From contig JAAAJB010000636.1 of NCBI GenBank assembly GCA_016098155.1, forward strand, positions 1 to 13,890: a stretch of DNA of 13,890 bases, in the 5' to 3' direction. The stretch is from Actinomortierella ambigua (taxonomy: Eukaryota > Mortierellomycota > Mortierellomycetes > Mortierellales > Mortierellaceae). Each line of letters begins with the position of its first letter. Position 1 is the stretch's first letter. Positions 8,101 through 13,890 of the stretch are shown in pieces. The notes beneath the pieces were generated by a model, which did not search any database, was not told where the DNA came from, and worked only from the letters and a program-made list of their open reading frames with translations. A program made the position numbers and the translations under genes.

Positions 8101-11100
8101 TTCCGTTTGTGCGTAAAAGAGACAGACAGACACACAGAAAGACAGACATACAGACACAGAGAGAAAGAGGGACAGACAGAGACAGAAAAAAAAAGGCAGC
8201 TGGATGGATGGAGTGACTGAAGATGGAGTAGTGCTGTGTGCATGGCTATTTCGACACTGCAGGGCAACTCGACTCTTGTTTTTTATTTCATGTCCAGGAC
8301 GACGCGTCGTTTTCCTTGGGGAACACAACGTTTGAGCAGTACGAGGGTGCATATGGACCCAACGCAATGGAGAACAAGAAAACCGATGCAAAAGGAGGCG
8401 AGGTGGTTCAAGGAGACAGGCTGGAGGGGGGGGATGCGATGTACATTCACATACACACACAGAGAGAGAAGAGAGAGGAAAGCTTGAGCAGTTCTAGGAA
8501 AAGGGAACGCTTTGGAATCAAACAAAGGAAACACCATGGATGGACTGACTCAGTGTATGGGGAAAAAAAATGAAAAAGGGGGCGGTGGTTTAGCCATGAA
8601 CATGAGCGCAACACTGCGTTGCATTTTTACAGACGATCCAGGAGGCAGGTCACCAAGGGGCAGAGGTCGGAGGAGGGCTCCGTGTTATACAATCCTGTGT
8701 GTTGCATGGTCAGCTTTGATGCAGTCAATAACTAGGAAGAAGCAGGATGACCTACATCGAGAATTCACAGGGAACCGGTTAATGAGAGCGATCTGGCTTG
8801 TTTTTTTTTTCCTTCTTTCTTTCTCCACTTTTTTGACGTTTTCCACGTCCAGATTCATTCAATGCACGTGTTGGTGTGTGTGTGAGAGTTTGTTGTTTTT
8901 GGAACAATATGTATTCTTCCCGTTCCTATACATCTTGTAGGAGGGGGGGGAGAAGAGGAGGCATGGCGGATAGGGGCAAACATGCCGACACGATGAGGAC
9001 CAAAATCGGACTGGAACCTTGACAGCCTTGCAACAAAAGACGTAAAAAAATTCAGGGGTGAAGGGGTGGAGCAAGAGAACGAAGGGGGTGCGAGTTGGCT
9101 ATCATCTCTTTTTTTTTTTTTTACTCCACTGTCAAGGAGGTGAAAAGGGGCTATTAGCTCACTTGCTGCTTCGCCCAGCAACAACCAGGACTCCACCCTC
9201 CCCCCCCCCGTCCCTTGCAGGACATACCCTTTTCGATATCCTCAGTGAAAACATGCCGAGCTGTTTGCTGACTTGCCACAACCCACCTTTCCATTGTCTT
9301 TCTCAATATTTTTAGGAATCGGCTGAAGCCCTCGGTGAATGGAACGAGCTGATTCAAGAGTATGAGCATGGACTCTTCTCCAAAACAGACAAGCCTAACC
9401 CTTCGTCACCGACGCCATCCGAACAGTCTCTGACACAACCAAAAGGTGGCTCCAAGCGGCGAGCATCTGCGACGACACGGCCGAGTCGAACGAGGACAAA
9501 AGGTCGATCGAATGTCCAGTACTACGAAGGAGATGACTCGGACGATAGTGTCGGATACACAGCCCCACGGCAAGGTCGACGTGCCGGCAATGCACGTGGA
9601 CGCAAGCCCACAGGATCGAGTGGCGATGATGGTGGTGGTGATGATCAGGATGCGTCCAGCACAGGCAACTCGACTCCCAATCCCAACACACCGACCACAC
9701 AGTCTACGAGAGGGTATCCGAGGCGCGCAGCAACGACCATAAAACCTCAGCAACGTACTGGTGATTCCTCGGATGATTCGTCTGCAGAGGCATCGACGCC
9801 TAAGCGATCTGGAGCAGCCGGTCGCAAGCCAGGTTCAGCCGCGGCAGCAGCAGCGGCGGCAGCAGCAGCAGCAGCAGCGACCACAGCTACAACAACAACG
9901 CCGAAATCCAAACGAGTCATTGCGGCTACTTCGACAGACACAAGTTTTGTGCAGGCACATCACCCGTTCTGTGCAAGATGTGGCCAAAAGGGCGAGATGG
10001 TGAAACGGAAATCCAAGAAGCCACGGAGTGACGATGAGGACGACGATGAGCCGTTGGGGGCGTTGCTGCTGTGTGAGTGCTGTTCGATTGGCTATCATCG
10101 TGGCTGTCTTCGCAAGACATACCATGAGAGTCTGGTCGGGACTGGCTTCCGCTGTGAGCCATGCATCAAGCTCGGTGGTGCAGAGTGTCAGGAGTGCCAT
10201 GGATTTGTTGGTAAAAAGTCGGCTGAGGCTTCCACGGGTGCTGCAAGTACTAGTGTTGCTACAGGAATCACTCCAAGCTCTGTGTCAAGTCCTGTTCCGT
10301 CCGACACTACACCCGCTGTTCCACCGCAGGATTCCAAGACGATGGATTCGACTTCAGAGACGAGTACTGCGACACCAGCAGGAGCAGCAACCTCAGCATC
10401 CAGTACTACAGCGACGACGACGAGCGATGGCGATGTTGTTATGGAAGACGCAAGCGCTGGGTCGACAACAACAGCGGCAACGCCTGCAACCGATAAGGAT
10501 GCCATGGCAGAGGGAGGAGGGGACAAGGACGCATCAGCATCTGAAGGTTCATCAGCAGCGACAGCCGAAGCCCCAAGCCCCGATCTTCTCTTCCGGTGTT
10601 TCCGATGCTCGTACACGGCACATGATCACTGCCTGCGACGACCAAAGTCTTTCTCGCCCAGTGCAGATCAGGCATCGATTGTACGGTACTATCGCAAGGA
10701 CTGGAAGTGCCATCAGTGTCTGGAGTGGGACCGTGAGATTGAGACGATTCTCGGATTTCGAGACGTGCCTGTACGCCGATCAATCAGCAGCACTAACAAT
10801 AATAATAATAGTAGTAATAACTCGCCATCATTGCCTCTCGAGAACAAGGAAGGCAGTGAAGGAGCAGGAGCAGGGACGGCGATGGAGGTGGACACGACCA
10901 ACCAGGAGGCTACTGGGGACGAAGGGCCTCTGGGACCAGAGGAGTACGCCGACGTACCGGCACGGCTCAAGGAAGGCCAACCGATCCATCAGCCGGACAA
11001 CACGCGACGTGAGCTGCTGATCAAGTGGAAGGGACTCTCATACCGCAAGGTGACGTGGGTGCCGAGCTATTGGGTTGCCAGCGTGGTAACACCGGCGAGG

Positions 11101-13819
11101 ATGAAGTCGTTTTGGAAGAAGACGTTTGGCCCAGCAACGATCGAAGATGTAGTTCCAAAGGAGTGGACGGAGGTGGAGACGATCGTCGACGTTGTATTTG
11201 ACGAGGATTTCGATGGCGGCGAAGATGACATGGATGCTGAAGATCATATTCAGTCGGTCTTTGTCAAGTGGAAGGGTCTTGACTATGAACACAGTATGTT
11301 TTTTTTTCTTCCTATCTCTCACTCACACACGCATACACACAAGAACGATGAACAATCTCTCTTAACTCTTTATAATTATTTCTTGATTCTCCCTCCTCTC
11401 CTTTAGGTACTTGGGACGAGCCCGACGATCCAGATGATCCCAACTATGCCAATTTCAAAAAGGCATATCGGTCATGGGTGGCCTCGCTCAAGATTGAAAT
11501 CCCATTGCGCGCCAAGAAGGGTCGCGGGGGTGTCCTTTCTCGGCCACCTGTTCAAGCCCCCTTTGCAGAACTCAAGGAGCAACCAACCTATGTCAGCGGC
11601 GGTCAGCTGAAAGATTACCAAATGGACGGTCTTAAGTAAGGCACCTACCTCCTTGCTCAAACACTTTTTTTTTTTTTTTTGCATTACTGTTGTTGCTGCC
11701 CAAAAAAAAACTGACCATATTTATTTCTTTGTCATTTCAATAGCTGGCTGAGATACAACCACTGGAAGAACGTCAACAGTATCCTAGCCGATGAAATGGG
11801 TCTTGGTAAGCAATTCATGAGATGGCAGGAACGTCTCTTTCAAGACATTGAAGGCTATTATTTCGAAGACTCCATTTCTGACTGTGACAAAAAAAAACGC
11901 GCGCCTCTTTTTCCCCTGTTCTCGAATAAACATTTTGTTTTTTCCTTTCCTCTCCTCTCCTTTTTTCCTTCTTAATAGGCAAAACAATCCAGATGGTGGC
12001 ATTTGTCAACACGCTCTACCACGAATTGCACGCCTTCCCATGTCTGGTGGTCGTGCCCAACTCGACGCTTACAAACTGGGTACGCGAGTTTGCCAAGTGG
12101 TCGCCGGATCTGCGGGTGGTGGCCTATTATGGGCCGCAACAATCGCGAGCCGTGGTGCGCGACTATGAGATGTTCCACCGGGGGACACAGGATCTGAAGT
12201 GTCATGTGGTGGTGACGACGTACGAGATGATTGTGAATCCTGTGGATGGAGCGCTGTTCCGCCGAAACGCATGGGAGTGTCTGGTGGTGGATGAGGGTCA
12301 GCGGCTGAAGAACGAGAATAGCCAGTTGTTTGTCAAGCTGAACGAGTTGGCGATCGAGACGCGGGTGTTGCTGACGGGCACACCGTTGCAGAACAATATC
12401 CGCGAGTTGTTTAGCTTGATGAATTTCTTGGACCCGGTCAAGTTTGCGGATGTCGCCGAGCTGGAGAAGAAGTATGAGAATCTGGACAAGGAGGCCGTCG
12501 AGGAGCTGCATAGTGTAAGTGGGGCTCTGTCCTTTTCTTTATATTCTCACTCTCCACTCGCTTTTTTTTCGGATTCAATTATCCAGTGATTGAAAAGGGG
12601 GGATTCACTCTACTCACGTCTCACCTCTTTGACCTTTTCTCCCTCTCTTTCTCTCTTCTAGATCCTGAAACCATTCTTCTTGCGCCGCACAAAGGACGAG
12701 GTGTTGAAGGACCTCCCGCCAAAGAGCGAAGTGATTGTGCCGGTCGGGATGTCCCCTTTGCAAAAGGAGATCTACAAGGGTATTCTGGCCCGAAACCACA
12801 AGCTCTTGCAGTCGATCACGAACCGGGGTGGATCTGCGTCGACGCGCAAGGCATCGCTGCACAACATCCTGATGGAGCTGCGCAAGTGTCTGAACCACCC
12901 ATACCTGATCGAGGGCGTCGAACCACGGGACCTGGCGACCAACGAGCTGGTGCACAAGAGTCTGATCGAGGCCGGCAGTAAGCTCGAGCTGTTGCATGCC
13001 ATGTTGCCCAAGCTGAAGGCGGCAGGCCATCGCGTGCTCATCTTCTCGACGATGACGCGACTGCTGGACATCCTGGAGGATTATCTGCATGGGGAGCGGT
13101 ACAGCTTTGTACGGCTGGACGGAAGCACGAGCAGTGCGGACCGACAGGCGCGGATCGACAAGTACAATGCGCCCGGATCGGAGGTGTTTATTTTCCTGTT
13201 GTCGACGCGAGCCGGAGGTGTGGGCGTGAACCTGGCGACGGCGGACACGATCATCATCTACGATGCCGATTTCAACCCCAAGGCCGACATGCAGGCTCTG
13301 AGTCGCGCGCATCGTATCGGACAGTTGAAGAAGGTGTTGGTGTTGAAGCTGATGACGCGCAATTCAGCGGAGGAGCGGATTGTGCAGATTGGCAAGAAGA
13401 AGATGATCCTGGACCATTTGATTGTGGAGCGGATGGAGGACGATAATCTGGACCCGACGGATGTCGAGAGTATCCTCAAGTTTGGCGCCAAGGCGCTGTT
13501 TGAGGAGGACGATGCCAGTATAGGCGAGGAGAACCTCAAGTATGATGATGCGGCGTTGGATGCGCTGTTAGATCGGAGCAAGATTGAGCGGAGCGATAAT
13601 GTGGAGGAGAGCAGCAACGGAGAGACCAAGGTCGGCGGGTTTGGCTTTGCCAAGGTCTGGACCGAGACCAAGGGTTTGGTCGATGAGGATATGCCGATCG
13701 AACCGCCGCAGGAAGACGAGGACCAGGGCTTTTGGACAACGTTGCTCAAGGATCGTCTGGCAATGCTGCATTCGCAGGAGGAGGAGCTGCTTGGACGAGG
13801 TGCTCGCCGCAAGACAGTG
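5115..13819 (+). CDS. Mi-2/CHD-type SNF2 chromatin remodeler with two PHD fingers (Mit1-like), 3' partial
   Basis: Exons 5115-5561, 9316-11293, 11407-11635, 11744-11805, 11979-12514 and 12662-13819 join in frame to 1470 residues; the gene continues past the window. The family slides nucleosomes using ATP, usually for silencing. Visible in order: Gln/Pro tracts (13-27, 108-121) around an acidic stretch; a chromo/Tudor-like segment (about 122-170); a basic linker with RGRKP (243-247) and GRKP (318-321), AT-hook-like; a 13-Ala run (325-337); PHD1 (C368, C371, C402, C405, H410, C413, C429, C432) with a KRKSKKPR nuclear-signal-like loop; PHD2 (C440, C443, C577, C580, H585, C588, C614, C617) with a large insertion; two chromo-like segments with KWKGL (719-730, 766-815); Walker A G904-L-G-K907-T; motif II DEGQ (1010-1013); motif III TGTP (1038-1041); motif VI Q1295 to Q1305. 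After the helicase comes a CHD/ISWI-like segment. Mi-2/Mit1 fits better than Chd1 because of the PHD fingers; the exact orthologue is inferred. Confidence 0.9.
5954..6007. repeat. (TCTG)n array in the giant intron
   Basis: Imperfect TGTC/TCTG units. The 11-base CTGTATGTCTG at 5954-5964 has its exact reverse complement at 8143-8153 in the same intron. Confidence 0.85.
7091..7113 (+). repeat. G-rich run with G-quadruplex potential
   Basis: GGG, then GG, then a run of ten G and a further GGG lie on the sense strand of the giant intron, shortly after a T-rich stretch (about 7050-7075). A similar G-rich block lies at about 7836-7850. Confidence 0.7.
8120..8187. repeat. (CAGA)n array in the giant intron
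   Basis: Imperfect GACA/CAGA units. In the transcript this array is complementary to the TCTG array about 2.1 kb upstream in the same intron. Confidence 0.85.
8299..8310. repeat. 12-base perfect palindrome containing ACGCGT
   Basis: ACGACGCGTCGT is its own reverse complement. Its core, ACGCGT, is the MCB element bound by MBF in yeasts. It lies in the giant intron, about 1 kb before exon 2; function is unknown and chance is possible. Confidence 0.6.
9841..9879 (+). repeat. GCN repeat encoding 13 alanines
   Basis: GCG/GCA codons in exon 2 of the remodeler give an alanine run (residues 325-337), followed by ACN-rich threonine codons. Codons are mixed, which tends to stabilise such runs. It lies in the linker before PHD1. 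Confidence 0.9.
11294..11406 (+). other. Remodeler intron 2 (phase 1)
   Basis: Donor GTATGT and acceptor CTTTAG, with CTTAAC (11361-11366) as a candidate branch site. Splicing completes the second chromo-like segment as KWKGLDYEHSTWDEP. Confidence 0.92.
11636..11743 (+). other. Remodeler intron 3 (phase 2) with T16 and A9 runs
   Basis: Donor GTAAGG and acceptor CAATAG. It contains T16 (11665-11680) and A9 (11702-11710), complementary runs about 21 bases apart; the A run is followed directly by CTGAC, a good branch-site match. Splicing gives QMDGLNWLRYN at the start of the ATPase. Confidence 0.92.
11806..11978 (+). other. Remodeler intron 4 (phase 1), splitting Walker A
   Basis: Donor GTAAGC and acceptor TTAATAG. 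It interrupts the codon for G906 in the GLGKT nucleotide-binding motif. The preceding exon is only 62 bases. A CTGAC is present at 11879-11883. Confidence 0.93.
12515..12661 (+). other. Remodeler intron 5 (phase 0)
   Basis: Donor GTAAGT and acceptor CTTCTAG after a pyrimidine tract. Splicing joins ELHS to ILKPFFLRRTK, the usual SNF2 sequence between the two helicase lobes. Confidence 0.95.
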
Positions 13820-13890
13820 GTAAGGACCATGAGGGCTTTTTTTTTTTTTTTTTTTTGTGGGGGTGGTTTGGTGTGGTTTTTTTTTTTTTT
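13820..13890 (+). other. Start of remodeler intron 6, running off the window
   Basis: GTAAGG follows the codons RRKTV. The remainder is T20 (13837-13856), a G/T stretch and a T run (about 14) to the window edge. No acceptor is in view, so the remaining C-terminal exons lie beyond the window. Confidence 0.85.

Larger units (their letters stand above)
5562..9315 (+). other. Giant first intron of the remodeler gene (about 3.75 kb, phase 0)
   Basis: Donor GTAAGG follows GDITE; the acceptor is TTTTTAG at 9309-9315, with a CTGAC branch-like site at 9268-9272. Joining the two ends gives an unbroken segment, VRWDNGDITE-ESAEALGEWNEL. The downstream exon needs splicing: an in-frame TAG abuts the acceptor, and the first in-frame ATG (9997) already lies inside PHD1. 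The intron holds microsatellites, sense-strand poly-T runs (for example 5604-5616, about 6199-6210, 7060-7069, 9110-9122), G-rich runs (about 7091-7112, 7836-7850) and no recognisable gene, tRNA or transposon. Small extra exons or alternative first exons cannot be excluded. If retained, translation would stop at 5598-5600, giving 161 residues. Confidence 0.75.

Noticed and set aside
5562..9315. Transposon insertion as the cause of the giant intron
   Set aside because: I saw no terminal inverted repeats, long terminal repeats, target-site duplication, or transposase or reverse transcriptase frames; only microsatellites and low-complexity DNA.
10028..11020. Plus-strand open frame of 330 codons overlapping the remodeler in another frame
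   Set aside because: It is a shadow frame; the PHD and chromo motifs are in the other frame, and this one is rich in Arg/Gln/Leu from repeated codons.
773..13819. Functional cluster of VTC4 and the chromatin remodeler
   Set aside because: The genes act in different compartments, are merely tandem neighbours with 1.8 kb between them, and nothing in the sequence shows co-regulation beyond a single E-box.

Overview
The window looks like nuclear DNA of a filamentous fungus. Genes are interrupted by mostly short GT-AG introns (108-174 bases) with fungal-type branch sites, and non-coding DNA is packed with pyrimidine microsatellites and sense-strand poly-T runs. The proteins are of fungal type and the style suggests an early-diverging lineage such as Mortierellomycotina/Mucoromycota. 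That placement is an impression from protein and intron style, not a measured result. There is no sign of bacterial operons, CRISPR, rRNA or tRNA, and no recognisable transposon.

Two protein-coding genes lie in tandem on the + strand. Positions 1-772 are upstream DNA with a (GA)n repeat, a purine-rich block, a reversed CCAAT box and a CT-rich leader. Positions 773-3328 hold a complete three-exon gene for a 741-residue Vtc4-type vacuolar transporter chaperone, the inositol-pyrophosphate-sensing polyphosphate polymerase of the VTC complex. Positions 3329-5114 are a 1.8 kb spacer with (CA)n, a (GGGAAA)n G-quadruplex motif and more than 1 kb of CT-rich DNA; it probably contains the promoter, and possibly a 5' UTR intron, of the next gene.

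From 5115 to the window edge lies the second gene, cut off at its 3' end. It encodes a nuclear Mi-2/CHD-type SNF2 chromatin remodeler (fission-yeast Mit1-like). Its order is: Gln/Pro-rich acidic N terminus, small chromo/Tudor-like segment, basic linker, two PHD fingers, two chromodomain-like segments, SNF2 ATPase and helicase-C, CHD-type post-helicase segment. At least 1470 residues are in the window, from six exons. The first intron, 5562-9315, is about 3.75 kb, far longer than the others, and contains only low-complexity DNA that I can recognise.

Nothing shows that the two genes work together. One makes and translocates polyphosphate at the vacuole; the other remodels chromatin in the nucleus. 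No wholly new system is evident. The points worth a second look are the giant intron inside a domain, the large insertion inside the second PHD finger, the T12A12 palindrome that supplies a splice acceptor in VTC4, complementary microsatellite arrays in the giant intron, and a G-quadruplex motif upstream of the remodeler.
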